A DNA stretch of 10,638 bases from an uncultured Porphyromonadaceae bacterium (GCA_947178565.1 CAMWYV010000015.1:1-10638); one strand, 5' to 3'; shown: positions 1 through 10,142, numbered from the stretch's first letter. The notes: a model not told the origin generated them from the letters alone. Made by a program: numbers and translations.

Positions 1-197
1 AGACTGGTATCGTTCACGCTTCTATCGGTAAAGTGTCTTTCACTCCGGAGCAGATGCGCGACAACGCCAAAGAGTTTATCAATACTTTGATTAAGCTTAA
101 ACCCGCCACTTCCAAAGGCACATATATCAAGAGCATTTATCTTTCAAGCACGATGAGTCCCGGAATCAAAGTCGATTCCAAGACTGTCGACGAATAA
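1..197 (+). CDS. rplA: 50S ribosomal protein L1, C-terminal part
   Basis: This is the last 64 codons of L1, cut by the left edge; the first complete codon starts at position 3 and the TAA stop is 195-197. L1 binds 23S rRNA at the mobile L1 stalk, helps release deacylated tRNA from the E site, and in many bacteria represses its own operon. The tail carries the conserved L1 ending: [20 protein letters not shown] near the end, followed by PGIKVD. The sequence just before it ([15 protein letters not shown]) also fits the family. The gene lies 19 nt upstream of rplJ on the same strand, so the two are probably co-transcribed, with rplK expected just outside the window. Identification rests on recognised family motifs. 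Confidence 0.95.
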   Translation, partial: TGIVHASIGKVSFTPEQMRDNAKEFINTLIKLKPATSKGTYIKSIYLSSTMSPGIKVDSKTVDE

Positions 198-216
198 CCT
201 CTAAAATCGTAAGACA

Positions 217-735
217 ATGAAAAAGGAAGATAAAAGCGCTATTATTGCCCAGATTAAAGAGACTCTCGCCGAGTATCCCAATTTCTACCTCGTTGAAACT
301 GCAGGACTCAATGCAGAGAAAAACAGCGAACTGCGTCGTGCATGCTTCAAGAATGGTATCAAGCTCCTCGTGGTTAAGAATACTCTTCTCCATAAGGCTC
401 TTGAATCACTCGATGGTGATTATGCGGAACTCTATGAGGCTCTCCACGGTCCCACATCTTTGATGTGCACAACCGTAGCAAATGCCCCTGCCAAGCTACT
501 CAAGGACTTTGTCAAGAAAGATGATGTTCTTCCCAAGCTCAAAGGCGCATACGTAGAGGAAACCATTTACATGGGTGCTGATCAGCTTGATACTCTTGCT
601 ACTATCAAGAGCAAGAACGAGCTTATCGCCGATGTTATCGCACTCCTCCAGTCTCCTGCCAAAAATGTTGTTTCAGCTCTCACCTCAGGTGGTTCTAAAC
701 TTCATGGCATACTTGAGACACTTTCAAACAAATAA
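217..735 (+). CDS. rplJ: 50S ribosomal protein L10
   Basis: L10 anchors the L7/L12 stalk to the 23S rRNA GTPase-associated centre. The 172-residue protein has the usual family length. Its N-terminal rRNA-binding domain contains the conserved block ELRRACFKNGIKLLVVKNTL (residues 38-57) and HGPT at 77-80. The C-terminal part (about 133-171) is the helical region that in known L10 proteins carries L12 dimers. The ATG at 217 is the natural start and aligns with the family N-terminus; the leader before it is short (19 nt after the rplA stop) with no clear Shine-Dalgarno motif, as is common in Bacteroidetes. Stop TAA is 733-735, and rplL follows after 42 nt. In E. coli, L10 or the L10-L12 complex represses translation of its own mRNA through a leader; no room for such a leader exists here outside the rplA coding sequence. 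Confidence 0.97.
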   Translation: MKKEDKSAIIAQIKETLAEYPNFYLVETAGLNAEKNSELRRACFKNGIKLLVVKNTLLHKALESLDGDYAELYEALHGPTSLMCTTVANAPAKLLKDFVKKDDVLPKLKGAYVEETIYMGADQLDTLATIKSKNELIADVIALLQSPAKNVVSALTSGGSKLHGILETLSNK

Positions 736-777
736 TCCAATTCAACAGAAAAATTAAACAAATAAAATCATACTAAA

Positions 778-1152
778 ATGGCAGATTTAAAAGCTTTTGC
801 AGAACAACTTGTTAACCTCTCCGTTAAGGAAGTAAACGAACTTGCTCAGATCCTCAAAGAGGAATATGGTATCGAACCTGCTGCCGCTGCTGTTGCAGTT
901 GCTGCTGGTCCCGCAGCCGGTGCTCCCGCTGCTGAGGAGAAAACATCTTTCGACGTTATCCTCAAAAACGCTGGCGCTAACAAGCTCAACGTTGTGAAAG
1001 TTGTTAAGGCTCAGACCGGTCTGGGACTTAAGGAAGCTAAGGAACTCGTTGACGGCGCTCCCGGCGTTGTTAAGGAAGGTCTTCCCAAAGCTGACGCTGA
1101 AGGTCTCAAGAAGGAACTCGAAGAAGCCGGCGCTGAAGTTGAACTTAAATAA
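778..1152 (+). CDS. rplL: 50S ribosomal protein L7/L12
   Basis: L7/L12 is the multicopy stalk protein that recruits translation factors such as EF-Tu and EF-G and stimulates their GTPase activity. The 124-residue product shows the full family architecture: an N-terminal dimerisation and L10-binding domain (about 1-33), a flexible Ala/Gly/Pro-rich hinge (about 34-52), and a globular C-terminal domain (about 54-124) with the factor-binding helices around [15 protein letters not shown] (81-95). Codon use is strongly biased, as expected for a very highly expressed gene. The ATG at 778 follows an A-rich spacer without a clear Shine-Dalgarno motif, typical of Bacteroidetes. Translation ends with two consecutive in-frame TAA codons (1150-1155). 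A hairpin with a T-run follows directly, before rpoB. Confidence 0.98.
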   Translation: MADLKAFAEQLVNLSVKEVNELAQILKEEYGIEPAAAAVAVAAGPAAGAPAAEEKTSFDVILKNAGANKLNVVKVVKAQTGLGLKEAKELVDGAPGVVKEGLPKADAEGLKKELEEAGAEVELK

Positions 1153-1176
1153 TAACGCCTGATTTTCAGGTCTGTA

Positions 1177-1216
1177 GGTTAAGTATCGCCAGGATTGGCG
1201 GATACTTAACCTTTTT
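1177..1216 (+). terminator. Intrinsic terminator/attenuator between rplL and rpoB
   Basis: A perfect 11-bp stem pairs GGTTAAGTATC (1177-1187) with GATACTTAACC (1201-1211). It is extended by GCC (1188-1190) with GGC (1197-1199), one bulged G at 1200, and a loop of AGGATT. Five T residues follow at 1212-1216. This is the shape of a rho-independent terminator, and it stands only 40 nt before the rpoB start. In E. coli a partial terminator also sits between rplL and rpoB and lowers RNA polymerase subunit output relative to stalk proteins. I infer the same attenuating role here; the T-run is short, which would fit partial readthrough. A smaller 5-bp hairpin (CCTGA 1158-1162 with TCAGG 1166-1170) precedes it. 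Confidence 0.75.
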
Positions 1217-1255
1217 GTGTTAATATTTAATTTGAGTTCCTTTAACGTTTTTTAG

Positions 1256-4200
1256 ATGTCAGTTTCATTAGATAAACCCCGTGTAAATTTCGCGTCGGTT
1301 AAGAATCCACTCCCTTATCCCGACTTCCTCGAGGTGCAGCTGAAATCCTTCCAGGATTTTTTGCAGCTCGATACACCGCCGGAAAATAGAAATAACGAGG
1401 GTCTGTACAAAGTTTTCGCCGAGAACTTCCCCATCGCAGACACACGAAATAATTTCGTGTTGGAGTTTCTTGACTACTATATTGACCCACCGAGATACAC
1501 TATCGAAGAGTGTCTTGAGCGAGGACTTACATACAGTGTACCCCTCAAGGCTAAACTCAAACTGTACTGCACTGATCCTGATCATGAGGATTTTGATACA
1601 GTAATACAGGATGTTTACCTCGGTCCAATTCCGTATATGACAGAAAAAGGTACTTTTGTCATCAACGGAGCTGAGCGTGTTGTTGTCTCACAGCTTCACC
1701 GTTCTCCAGGTGTGTTCTTCGGACAGAGCACTCATGCCAACGGCACCAAGCTCTACTCGGCAAGAATCATTCCGTTCAGAGGTTCATGGATTGAGTTCGC
1801 TACAGATATTAATAATGTCATGTATGCGTATATCGACCGTAAGAAAAAACTTCCTGTTACAACACTCCTCAGAGCTATCGGACTTGAAAGCGATAAGGAC
1901 ATCATAGAGACTTTCGGACTCGCTGAGGAACTCAAAGTAAACAAGACAAACCTCAAAAAAGCCGTTGGCAGAAAGCTTGCGGCTCGACTCCTTGAAACAT
2001 GGATGGAGGACTTTGTTGATGAAGATACCGGTGAGGTTGTTTCTGCAGAAAGAAGCAGAATCCTCATTGATCGTGAGGTTGAGCTTACTGAAGAGCATAT
2101 TCAGCAGATTCTTGACTCGGGAGCGCAGACAATCCTCCTGCATAAAGAAGATGTTAACCCCAACGACTACTCCATCATCTTCAATACCCTCCAGAAGGAT
2201 TCTACAAACACAGAAAAGCAGGCGATTGAATACATCTATCGTCAGCTCCGCAATGCAGATCCACCGGATGATGCAAGTGCAAGAGAGGTTATAACAAACC
2301 TGTTCTTCTCAGAAAAGAGATATGATCTTGGAGAAGTAGGTCGTTACAGAATCAATAAAAAGCTTGACCTCTCAACTTCGATGGACGTTAAGGTTCTGAC
2401 TAAAGAGGACATTATCGCCATCATCAAATATCTCATTGAGCTCATTAACTCAAAAACTGATGTGGATGATATCGACCACCTCAGCAACCGCCGTGTGCGC
2501 ACGGTAGGTGAGCAACTCTACAACCAGTTTGGTGTAGGTCTGGCAAGAATGAGCAGAACTATTCGTGAGCGCATGAACGTTCGCGACAACGAGGTATTCA
2601 CCCCTATCGACCTTATAAACGCGAAGACAATATCTTCCGTTATCAATACATTCTTCGGCACAAACGCGCTGTCTCAGTTCATGGACCAGACAAACCCGCT
2701 TGCCGAAATGACTCACAAGCGGCGTATGTCCGCTCTCGGTCCCGGTGGTCTTTCAAGAGAAAGAGCCGGTTTCGAGGTTCGTGACGTACACTACACTCAC
2801 TACGGTCGCCTATGTCCGATTGAGACCCCTGAAGGTCCAAACATCGGTCTTATCTCTTCACTCTGTGTGTATGCGAAAATCAATGACCTCGGATTCATTG
2901 AAACACCATACCGCAAAGTTGAAAACTCCGTTGTTGACCTCAATAACGACGATATTGTTTACCTTACTGCTGAAGTTGAGGCAGGTAAAGTCATCGCACA
3001 GGGTAATGCCCCGCTGAATGAGGATGGCACATTCGTAAGAGACCGTGTTAAAGCCCGCCTTGACGCTGACTTCCCCGTGGTTCCACCGTCCGAAGTTGAG
3101 CTTATGGACGTATCACCCACACAGATTGCATCTATCGCGGCATCACTCATCCCGTTCCTTGAGCACGATGATGCTAACCGTGCCCTCATGGGATCAAACA
3201 TGATGCGTCAGGCTGTGCCCCTCCTTCGCAGCGAAAGTCCTATTGTCGGTACCGGCCTTGAGGGACAGCTCATTCGTGACTCCCGGACCCAGATCACTGC
3301 CGAAGGCGACGGTACAATTGAATTTGTGGACGCTACTGTTATCCGTATCAGATATGATCGCACCGAAGAAGAGGAATTTGTGGCATTTGAGGATGCTGTC
3401 AAGGAGTACCATATTCCTAAGTTCCGCAAAACCAACCAGAGCACCACAATTGACCTTCGTCCTATCTGCTCCAAGGGGCAGAGAGTGCATAAAGGCATGA
3501 TTCTTACCGAAGGCTACTCAACAGAAAACGGTGAGCTCGCTCTCGGTCGCAATCTCAAGGTTGCTTTCATGCCCTGGAAAGGATATAACTATGAGGATGC
3601 TATCGTGCTCAACGAAAGAGTTGTGCGTGAAGATATACTCACTTCCGTTCATGTTGATGAATACTCTCTTGAGGTTCGCGAAACCAAGCGCGGTATGGAA
3701 GAACTTACCGCTGACATTCCCAATGTCAGCGAAGAGGCGACCAAGGATCTTGATGAGCAGGGTATCATTAGAGTCGGTGCTCATGTTGTACCCGGCGATA
3801 TCATGATTGGTAAGATTACACCTAAAGGTGAAAGCGATCCTACTCCGGAAGAAAAACTTCTCCGTGCCATCTTCGGTGACAAAGCCGGTGATGTTAAGGA
3901 TGCTTCACTTAAGGCTACTCCATCGCTCAAAGGTGTCATCATCGGCAGAAACCTCTTCTCGAAAGCCGCGAAGAAAAAACGCACCAAGAGTGCCAACGCC
4001 CTTCTTCCCAAACTTGACGAAGAATATGAGGAAAAACTCAGCGAGCTCAAGGATGTTCTCATTGAAAAGCTCCTCAAGCTTACTGACGGTAAGACTTCCC
4101 AGGGCGTTAAAGACTTTATCGGCTCCGATATCGTTCCCAAAGGAGATCCTTTCACCGCTGCAAAACTGCGCGACATAGACTTTGATACAATCAACCTCAG

Positions 4201-5068
4201 TAATTGGACCGCAGACGAGCATACAAACGACCTTATCCGTGCTACAATCGTAAACTATCTCCGCAAATCCAAGGAGATTGACGCAGAACTCCGCCGTAAG
4301 AAATTCGACATCTCCATTGGTGACGAACTTCCCTCTGGCATCATGCAGATTGCCAAGGTATATGTGGCTAAAAAACGTAAGATCAGCGTTGGAGACAAAA
4401 TGGCAGGTCGTCATGGAAACAAAGGTATCGTGTCACGTATCGTCCGTCAGGAAGATATGCCATTCCTTGAGGATGGTACACCCGTGGATATCGTGCTCAA
4501 CCCCCTCGGTGTGCCTTCTCGTATGAACCTCGGTCAGATTTTTGAAACTGTTCTCGGTTGGGCAGGCAAGGAACTCGGAGAGAAATTCGCTACACCGATT
4601 TTCGACGGTGCTACTCTTGACGACCTCAATGCCTGGACCGATAAAGCCGGTCTCCCGAGATATGGTAAGACATACCTTTATGACGGTGGCACCGGCGAAC
4701 GTTTTGACCAGCCTGCTACTGTCGGCGTGATTTACATGCTTAAACTCGGTCACATGGTCGAGGACAAGATGCACGCGAGAAGTATCGGTCCGTACTCACT
4801 AATCACCCAGCAGCCACTCGGCGGTAAAGCACAGTTCGGTGGACAGCGTTTCGGTGAGATGGAGGTTTGGGCGCTCGAAGCATTCGGCGCTGCACACATC
4901 CTTCAGGAGATTCTCACTGTGAAGAGTGACGACGTTACCGGCAGAAGCAAAGCCTACGAAGCTATCGTTAAAGGCGATCCCATGCCACAGGCTGGTATCC
5001 CCGAGTCACTCAACGTGCTCCTCCATGAGCTTCGCGGTCTTGGTCTTAGCATCAACCTTGAGCAGTAA
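1256..5068 (+). CDS. rpoB: DNA-directed RNA polymerase subunit beta
   Basis: RpoB is the second-largest catalytic subunit of RNA polymerase and forms one pincer of the claw. The 1270-residue protein is complete and somewhat shorter than E. coli RpoB (1342). Visible landmarks are the N-terminal rifampicin-site segment HRSPGVFF (148-155), the main rifampicin cluster [20 protein letters not shown] (473-492), [14 protein letters not shown] (520-533), the hybrid-binding motif [12 protein letters not shown] (1046-1057), and the C-terminal clamp segment [12 protein letters not shown] (1201-1212). Asp477, His487 and Ser492 match E. coli D516, H526 and S531, all in the drug-sensitive state. A Lys/Glu-rich, probably coiled-coil region at about 895-1030 occupies the place of the E. 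coli beta insertion before the GDKMAG motif. Start ATG 1256 gives the typical Bacteroidales N-terminus ([20 protein letters not shown] at 9-28). rpoC follows after 37 nt, surely in the same transcript. Confidence 0.99.
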   Translation: MSVSLDKPRVNFASVKNPLPYPDFLEVQLKSFQDFLQLDTPPENRNNEGLYKVFAENFPIADTRNNFVLEFLDYYIDPPRYTIEECLERGLTYSVPLKAKLKLYCTDPDHEDFDTVIQDVYLGPIPYMTEKGTFVINGAERVVVSQLHRSPGVFFGQSTHANGTKLYSARIIPFRGSWIEFATDINNVMYAYIDRKKKLPVTTLLRAIGLESDKDIIETFGLAEELKVNKTNLKKAVGRKLAARLLETWMEDFVDEDTGEVVSAERSRILIDREVELTEEHIQQILDSGAQTILLHKEDVNPNDYSIIFNTLQKDSTNTEKQAIEYIYRQLRNADPPDDASAREVITNLFFSEKRYDLGEVGRYRINKKLDLSTSMDVKVLTKEDIIAIIKYLIELINSKTDVDDIDHLSNRRVRTVGEQLYNQFGVGLARMSRTIRERMNVRDNEVFTPIDLINAKTISSVINTFFGTNALSQFMDQTNPLAEMTHKRRMSALGPGGLSRERAGFEVRDVHYTHYGRLCPIETPEGPNIGLISSLCVYAKINDLGFIETPYRKVENSVVDLNNDDIVYLTAEVEAGKVIAQGNAPLNEDGTFVRDRVKARLDADFPVVPPSEVELMDVSPTQIASIAASLIPFLEHDDANRALMGSNMMRQAVPLLRSESPIVGTGLEGQLIRDSRTQITAEGDGTIEFVDATVIRIRYDRTEEEEFVAFEDAVKEYHIPKFRKTNQSTTIDLRPICSKGQRVHKGMILTEGYSTENGELALGRNLKVAFMPWKGYNYEDAIVLNERVVREDILTSVHVDEYSLEVRETKRGMEELTADIPNVSEEATKDLDEQGIIRVGAHVVPGDIMIGKITPKGESDPTPEEKLLRAIFGDKAGDVKDASLKATPSLKGVIIGRNLFSKAAKKKRTKSANALLPKLDEEYEEKLSELKDVLIEKLLKLTDGKTSQGVKDFIGSDIVPKGDPFTAAKLRDIDFDTINLSNWTADEHTNDLIRATIVNYLRKSKEIDAELRRKKFDISIGDELPSGIMQIAKVYVAKKRKISVGDKMAGRHGNKGIVSRIVRQEDMPFLEDGTPVDIVLNPLGVPSRMNLGQIFETVLGWAGKELGEKFATPIFDGATLDDLNAWTDKAGLPRYGKTYLYDGGTGERFDQPATVGVIYMLKLGHMVEDKMHARSIGPYSLITQQPLGGKAQFGGQRFGEMEVWALEAFGAAHILQEILTVKSDDVTGRSKAYEAIVKGDPMPQAGIPESLNVLLHELRGLGLSINLEQ

Positions 5069-5105
5069 ATTCAACATTTAATTCTACTCTCATCCAAATA
5101 ATAAT

Positions 5106-8100
5106 ATGGCTTTTAGAAAAGACAACAAAATAAAAACAGGATTCTCTAAAATCTCTATCGGGCTCGCATCGCCCGAAGAGATTCTTGAGAAATCTAGCGG
5201 AGAAGTTCTCAAGCCCGAGACCATCAACTACCGCACCTACAAGCCTGAGCGCGACGGACTTTTCTGTGAGCGCATTTTCGGTCCCGTCAAGGACTACGAA
5301 TGTCATTGCGGTAAGTACAAGCGCATTCGCTACAAAGGCATCGTGTGCGACCGTTGTGGTGTTGAGGTTACTGAGAAAAAAGTACGCCGTGAGCGCATGG
5401 GTCACATTAAGCTCGTTGTCCCTGTTGCCCATATCTGGTACTTCCGTTCGCTTCCCAATAAAATCGGCTATCTTCTCGGACTTCCTTCAAAGAAACTCGA
5501 TGCTGTTATCTACTATGAGAAATATGTAGTTATCCAGCCTGGAGCAGCAGCCGACATCACTGTTAAGGATCATCCCGAAGGAATAAAGGAACTGGACCTC
5601 CTCTCAGAGGAAGAATACTTCGAGATTCTTGACAAGCTCCCTCGTGAGAACCAGATGCTTGACGACTCCGATCCAAACAAGTTCATCGCCAAGATGGGTG
5701 CTGAGGCTGTTTACGACCTGCTCCAGCGCCTTGACCTCGATGACCTTTCATATAAGCTTCGTCATCAGGCTGATACCGACGGATCACAGCAGAGAAAAAC
5801 CGAAGCACTAAAACGCCTCCAGGTTGTTGAGAGCTTCCGTGCATCAAGAGGCAAAAATAAGCCCGAATGGATGATTCTTCAGGCTGTACCGGTTATTCCG
5901 CCGGAACTCCGTCCCCTTGTGCCCCTCGATGGCGGTCGTTTCGCTACCTCTGACCTTAATGACCTATACCGTCGTGTTATCATCCGCAACAACCGACTCA
6001 AGAGACTCATTGAGATCAAAGCTCCCGAAGTGATTCTCAGAAATGAGAAACGTATGCTTCAGGAAGCTGTTGACTCGCTTCTCGACAACTCACGCAAGTC
6101 ATCGGCAGTGAAAACAGAGGCAAACCGTCCTCTCAAATCACTCTCCGACAGCCTCAAGGGTAAGCAGGGTCGTTTCCGTCAGAACCTTCTCGGTAAACGT
6201 GTTGACTATTCAGCCCGTTCCGTTATCGTTGTAGGTCCCGAGCTAAAAATGCACGAGTGCGGTCTCCCCAAAGATATGGCAGCCGAGCTCTACAAGCCCT
6301 TTGTTATCCGTAAGCTCATTGAGCGCGGCATCGTCAAGACTGTCAAGAGCGCCAAGAAGATTGTTGATCGCAAAGAACCCGTTGTTTGGGATATTCTTGA
6401 GCACGTTATGAAAGGACACCCCGTGCTCCTCAACCGTGCTCCGACTCTTCACCGTCTTGGCATCCAGGCATTCCAGCCCAAGATGATTGAAGGAAAGGCT
6501 ATCCAGCTCCACCCCCTCGCTTGTACCGCGTTCAACGCCGACTTCGACGGTGACCAGATGGCTGTGCACCTCCCCCTCGGCAACGAAGCCATTCTCGAGG
6601 CTCAGATGCTCATGCTCGGTGCGCACAACATTCTCAACCCTGCTAACGGTGCACCTATCACCGTGCCTTCGCAGGACATGGTGCTCGGTCTATACTATAT
6701 CACCAAGCTCCGCAAGGGCGACAAAGGTGAGGGTCTGAAATTCTACGGTCCCGAAGAAGCTGAAATCGCTTACAATGAAGGCAAGGTCACACTCCATGCT
6801 CCCGTATCGGTGGTTGTGGACGATATTGACGAAAACGGCAACCCCGTGCAACGTTTGATCGAAAACACTTCTGTAGGTCGAGTGCTCGTTAACCAGTTTG
6901 TACCGAAAGAAATCGGTTACGTCAACGAAGTTCTTTCAAAGAAATCTCTTCGCACTATCATCAGCAAGGTAATCAAGAAATGCGGTATTCCCCGCTCCGC
7001 GCAGTTCCTTGACGACATCAAAAATCTTGGATATCGCATGGCATTCAAGGGCGGTCTGTCATTCAACCTGGGCGATGTGATTATCCCCGCTGAAAAAGAG
7101 CAGTATGTGGCTGAAGGCTACGAGCAGGTTCAGGAGGTGATGAACAACTACTCAATGGGCTTCATCACCAACAACGAGCGTTATAACCAGATCATTGATA
7201 TCTGGACGCACGTCAACTCTCGTCTTGCCGACACCCTCATGAAGCAGATTTCATCTGACCAGCAGGGATTCAACCCCGTTTACATGATGCTTGATTCTGG
7301 TGCCCGTGGTTCTAAAGACCAGATTCGTCAGCTCTCAGGTATGCGTGGTCTTATGGCGAAACCACAGAAGAGCGGTGCTGAAGGCGGTCAGATTATCGAA
7401 AACCCGATTCTTGCGAACTTCAAGGAGGGTCTTTCGGTGCTCGAATACTTCATCTCTACCCACGGTGCACGTAAGGGTCTTGCCGATACCGCTCTTAAAA
7501 CAGCGGACGCAGGTTACCTCACCCGTCGTCTCGTTGATGTGGCTCACGATGTCATCATCCACGAGGAAGACTGCGGCACCCTCCGCGGACTCGTTTGTAC
7601 CGAGATTAAGAACAACGACGAAGTTGTTGCTTCACTCGGTGAGAGAATCCTCGGTCGTGTAAGCGTTCACGACATCATCGACCCCATTACCGGAGAAGTG
7701 ATTGTTGCTGCCGGCGAGGAAATCAACGATGTCGCTGCCGACCGCATCAACGAATCTCCGATCGAGTCTGTTGAAATCCGCTCAGTACTCACCTGTGAAT
7801 CTAAAAAAGGTGTGTGTGCTAAATGCTACGGTCGTAACCTCGCAAACAACCGCCTTGTGCAGAAAGGTGAGGCTGTCGGTGTCATCGCGGCACAGTCGAT
7901 CGGTGAGCCGGGTACTCAGCTCACACTCCGTACATTCCACGTCGGTGGTGTTGCCAGCAACATCGCTGCCGTATCTTCTGTAACCTCACGCTACGACGGT
8001 ATCCTCGAAATAGACGAGCTCCGCACCGTCACAACCGATGAAAAGGATGCTAACGGCCGTCCGGTTGACGTGGTTATCGGTCGTCTTGCCGAAATGAGAA

Positions 8101-9437
8101 TCATAGACCCCAATACGAAGATGATGCTGACCAATGCAAACATCCCCTACGGTTCGAAGCTCTACTTTGAGAATGGAGCGAAAGTCAAGAAAGGAGATGT
8201 CATCTGCGAATGGGACCCCTTCAATGCCGTTATTGTCAGCGAAGCGGGCGGTAAGGTGCAGTATATAAACCTCACGGAAAATATCACATACCGCGTCGAT
8301 TCAGACGAGCAGACCGGTCTGCGTGAAAAAGTAATCATTGAGTCTAAGGAGCGTGGTAAGGTACCCGAAGCGAATATTCTCGATGAAAACGGACAGATAA
8401 TCAAGACATATTCACTCCCTGTGGGTGCTCACCTCATGGTTGACGAAGGCACCGTTCTCAAACCCGGTGAAATCTTCGTCAAGATTCCGAGAGCTACCGG
8501 TAGCGCCGGTGACATCACCGGTGGTCTCCCCCGTGTGACAGAGCTCTTTGAGGCGCGCAACCCGTCAAATCCCGCCATCGTTGCGGAAATTGACGGTGAA
8601 GTAAACTTCGGTAAGGTTAAGCGCGGTAATCGCGAAATCACCGTCACATCACGTCTCGGTGAAGTCAAGAAATACCTCGTGCCCCTTTCCAAGCAGATTC
8701 TCGTGCAGGAAAACGACTATGTCCGTGCCGGTACTCCGCTTTCCGACGGTGCTGTCACTCCCGCCGACATTCTAAACATCATGGGTCCCACTGCAGTGCA
8801 GGAATACATTGTAAATGAAGTCCAGGACGTTTACAGAATGCAGGGTGTGAAGATCAACGACAAGCACTTCGAGGTTATCGTCCGTCAGATGATGCGCAAG
8901 GTCAACATCCTTGACCCCGGAGACACTTGCTTCCTTGAGCAGCAGATTGTTGACAAGCGTGCGTTCATGGAAGAAAACGATCGCATCTGGGGCAAGAAAG
9001 TTGTTGTGGATGCCGGTGACTCTGATACAGTCAAACCCGGTATGATTATCACTGCGCGCAAGCTCCGTGATGAAAACTCCGCCCTCAAGCGCCGCGACCT
9101 CAAGCTCATTCAGGTGCGTGATGCCGTCCCGGCTACCTCGGAGCAGATTCTCCAGGGTATCACTCGCGCTGCGCTACAGACCTCCAGCTTTATGTCTGCT
9201 GCATCCTTCCAGGAAACAACCAAGGTGCTCAACGAAGCCGCAATCAACGGCAAGACAGACACTCTGGAAGGCATGAAAGAAAATGTGATTTGCGGTCACC
9301 TCATCCCCGCAGGCACCGGATTGCGTGAGTACGACCGTCTCGTTGTCGGTGGAAAGGAAGATTTCGACATCTACGAAGATGCCGAGATTGAAAGCATCGT
9401 CAATGACAAACCACAGTCAGGCACTACATCTAAATAA
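5106..9437 (+). CDS. rpoC: DNA-directed RNA polymerase subunit beta'
   Basis: RpoC is the largest RNA polymerase subunit and carries the active-site magnesium. The 1443-residue protein is complete. Landmarks in order: zinc site 1 with Cys66, Cys68, Cys81 and Cys84; the switch-region segment [18 protein letters not shown] (361-378); the catalytic motif NADFDGDQ (477-484) with Asp479, Asp481 and Asp483 holding Mg2+; the bridge helix beginning around [20 protein letters not shown] (728-747); zinc site 2 with Cys823, Cys897, Cys904 and Cys907; and the trigger loop around [19 protein letters not shown] (930-948) with Leu941 and His945 at the positions of E. coli M932 and H936. About 185 residues separate His945 from [10 protein letters not shown] (1135-1144), so a trigger-loop insertion of the SI3 kind is present. 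A short Gly/Lys-rich insertion (QKSGAEGG) follows the bridge helix and is familiar from Bacteroidetes RpoC. The last gene of the cluster. Confidence 0.99.
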   Translation: MAFRKDNKIKTGFSKISIGLASPEEILEKSSGEVLKPETINYRTYKPERDGLFCERIFGPVKDYECHCGKYKRIRYKGIVCDRCGVEVTEKKVRRERMGHIKLVVPVAHIWYFRSLPNKIGYLLGLPSKKLDAVIYYEKYVVIQPGAAADITVKDHPEGIKELDLLSEEEYFEILDKLPRENQMLDDSDPNKFIAKMGAEAVYDLLQRLDLDDLSYKLRHQADTDGSQQRKTEALKRLQVVESFRASRGKNKPEWMILQAVPVIPPELRPLVPLDGGRFATSDLNDLYRRVIIRNNRLKRLIEIKAPEVILRNEKRMLQEAVDSLLDNSRKSSAVKTEANRPLKSLSDSLKGKQGRFRQNLLGKRVDYSARSVIVVGPELKMHECGLPKDMAAELYKPFVIRKLIERGIVKTVKSAKKIVDRKEPVVWDILEHVMKGHPVLLNRAPTLHRLGIQAFQPKMIEGKAIQLHPLACTAFNADFDGDQMAVHLPLGNEAILEAQMLMLGAHNILNPANGAPITVPSQDMVLGLYYITKLRKGDKGEGLKFYGPEEAEIAYNEGKVTLHAPVSVVVDDIDENGNPVQRLIENTSVGRVLVNQFVPKEIGYVNEVLSKKSLRTIISKVIKKCGIPRSAQFLDDIKNLGYRMAFKGGLSFNLGDVIIPAEKEQYVAEGYEQVQEVMNNYSMGFITNNERYNQIIDIWTHVNSRLADTLMKQISSDQQGFNPVYMMLDSGARGSKDQIRQLSGMRGLMAKPQKSGAEGGQIIENPILANFKEGLSVLEYFISTHGARKGLADTALKTADAGYLTRRLVDVAHDVIIHEEDCGTLRGLVCTEIKNNDEVVASLGERILGRVSVHDIIDPITGEVIVAAGEEINDVAADRINESPIESVEIRSVLTCESKKGVCAKCYGRNLANNRLVQKGEAVGVIAAQSIGEPGTQLTLRTFHVGGVASNIAAVSSVTSRYDGILEIDELRTVTTDEKDANGRPVDVVIGRLAEMRIIDPNTKMMLTNANIPYGSKLYFENGAKVKKGDVICEWDPFNAVIVSEAGGKVQYINLTENITYRVDSDEQTGLREKVIIESKERGKVPEANILDENGQIIKTYSLPVGAHLMVDEGTVLKPGEIFVKIPRATGSAGDITGGLPRVTELFEARNPSNPAIVAEIDGEVNFGKVKRGNREITVTSRLGEVKKYLVPLSKQILVQENDYVRAGTPLSDGAVTPADILNIMGPTAVQEYIVNEVQDVYRMQGVKINDKHFEVIVRQMMRKVNILDPGDTCFLEQQIVDKRAFMEENDRIWGKKVVVDAGDSDTVKPGMIITARKLRDENSALKRRDLKLIQVRDAVPATSEQILQGITRAALQTSSFMSAASFQETTKVLNEAAINGKTDTLEGMKENVICGHLIPAGTGLREYDRLVVGGKEDFDIYEDAEIESIVNDKPQSGTTSK

Positions 9438-9457
9438 TCAGTTAACCTATTGACGAC

Positions 9458-9514
9458 AATGACCTCATCTGAACTTTTTTCATAAAAAACGTAAAAAGTT
9501 TAGGTGAGATCATT
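9458..9514 (+). terminator. Long imperfect hairpin after rpoC, probable 3' end of the operon
   Basis: Two 24-nt arms, 9458-9481 and 9491-9514, fold around a 9-nt A-rich loop (9482-9490). Counting by hand, 22 of the 24 positions pair (20 Watson-Crick and two G-U); the mismatches are C9463/A9509 and T9480/T9492. The structure starts 20 nt after the rpoC stop. Unlike a normal intrinsic terminator, it is followed on the + strand by a run of eight A residues rather than T residues; the U-rich stretch lies inside the left arm instead. It may still end or stabilise the rpoBC transcript, but the class of element is uncertain. Confidence 0.5.
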
Positions 9515-9533
9515 AAAAAAAATAACCCACTTT

Positions 9534-9565
9534 CTTGAATAATAGAAGAATGTGTTTTATTTTTG
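9534..9565 (+). promoter_or_regulatory. Probable housekeeping-sigma promoter of the exported protein gene
   Basis: TATTTTTG at 9558-9565 matches the Bacteroidetes -7 consensus TAnnTTTG at every defined position. CTTG at 9534-9537 is a near match to the -33 element TTTG, separated by 20 nt, which is about the usual spacing. Transcription would begin near 9571, leaving a leader of about 20 nt, A-rich as usual in this phylum, before the ATG at 9593. This supports a unit separate from rpoBC. Confidence 0.6.
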
Positions 9566-9592
9566 CCGTCAAAATAAATCAAAACATCAAAA

Positions 9593-10084
9593 ATGAAAAG
9601 ACTTCTCACGCTTCTTGTTGTAATCACCGCCGGATTTTCAATCGCGCGGGCTGATTATTTGGAAGACCAGATGAACAATCTTGTGAATCAGAATGTAGTT
9701 TCTGAAATCTATGTGTCAAAAGCCATGCTTAAGATGCTTCCTCCCGGAATTCAGAATAGAATACCCATGCTGAACAAGTTGGATGGTCTCACTGCTGTGA
9801 CAGTTCTGACTGCTGCTGACAAAGCTGCCGTTCAGAAGTGCCAGAAAGTTCTCAGCAATTCCCTTAACAATGCCATTACCACTACAGGTTTGGGAAAATT
9901 GCTCGAAATCAAGGACAGCAATGAATATTCAGCTGTTTTTGGAACTACAAAATCTGACGATACAAAAGATTATAGCAGAATCGTGGTTTACACGGAAACC
10001 GGTGATAACGGTCAGGTTGTTATTCTCAACGGCACAATCACTCCGGAAGTCCTCGAGCAGATTGCGCAGTCTATTTTGAAATAA
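9593..10084 (+). CDS. Exported DUF4252-like protein of unknown function
   Basis: The 163-residue product begins with a clear signal peptide: Lys2-Arg3, a hydrophobic core (about 4-17), and a likely signal peptidase I site after ARA at residue 20. No cysteine stands at the cleavage site, so it is probably a soluble periplasmic protein and not a lipoprotein. The mature part starts with a helical segment (about 22-50) containing EIYVSKAMLKMLP (38-50), then a predicted strand LTAVTVLTA (66-74), a helix (about 76-97) and a C-terminal strand-rich part with SRIVVYTE and GQVVILNGTI (128-149), ending in an amphipathic helix. This order, especially the VSKAMLKML segment and the closing strands, resembles the small Bacteroidetes family DUF4252. 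That assignment is by memory of the family pattern. No biochemical function is known to me. It has its own promoter and terminator and is thus probably monocistronic. Confidence 0.75.
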   Translation: MKRLLTLLVVITAGFSIARADYLEDQMNNLVNQNVVSEIYVSKAMLKMLPPGIQNRIPMLNKLDGLTAVTVLTAADKAAVQKCQKVLSNSLNNAITTTGLGKLLEIKDSNEYSAVFGTTKSDDTKDYSRIVVYTETGDNGQVVILNGTITPEVLEQIAQSILK

Positions 10085-10110
10085 ACCATACAACAGATAA
10101 TACGCTCACA

Positions 10111-10142
10111 AAGAGCCGGCTCACCGCCGGCTCTTTTTTTTT
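10111..10142 (+). terminator. Strong intrinsic terminator of the exported protein gene
   Basis: A perfect 10-bp stem, AAGAGCCGGC (10111-10120) with GCCGGCTCTT (10126-10135), encloses a TCACC loop. An uninterrupted run of nine T residues (10134-10142) overlaps the end of the stem and continues beyond it. It lies 26 nt after the TAA stop and should isolate the upstream gene from the receptor gene to its right. Confidence 0.93.

Noticed and set aside
1214..1234. Possible promoter between the attenuator and rpoB (TTTG at 1214 and TTAATTTG at 1227-1234)
   Set aside because: The -7 element lacks the second base of TAnnTTTG and the two boxes are only 9 nt apart, so it does not meet the usual spacing of about 19-21 nt.
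3905..4414. Open frame of 169 codons on the minus strand inside rpoB
   Set aside because: It lies wholly antisense to a highly conserved part of rpoB, has no recognisable domain or start signal, and is explained by the codon bias of the sense gene.
9442..9627. Open frame of 61 codons on the minus strand across the rpoC downstream hairpin and the start of the exported gene
   Set aside because: It runs through the hairpin, the promoter and the signal-peptide codons of the + strand gene, with no family resemblance.
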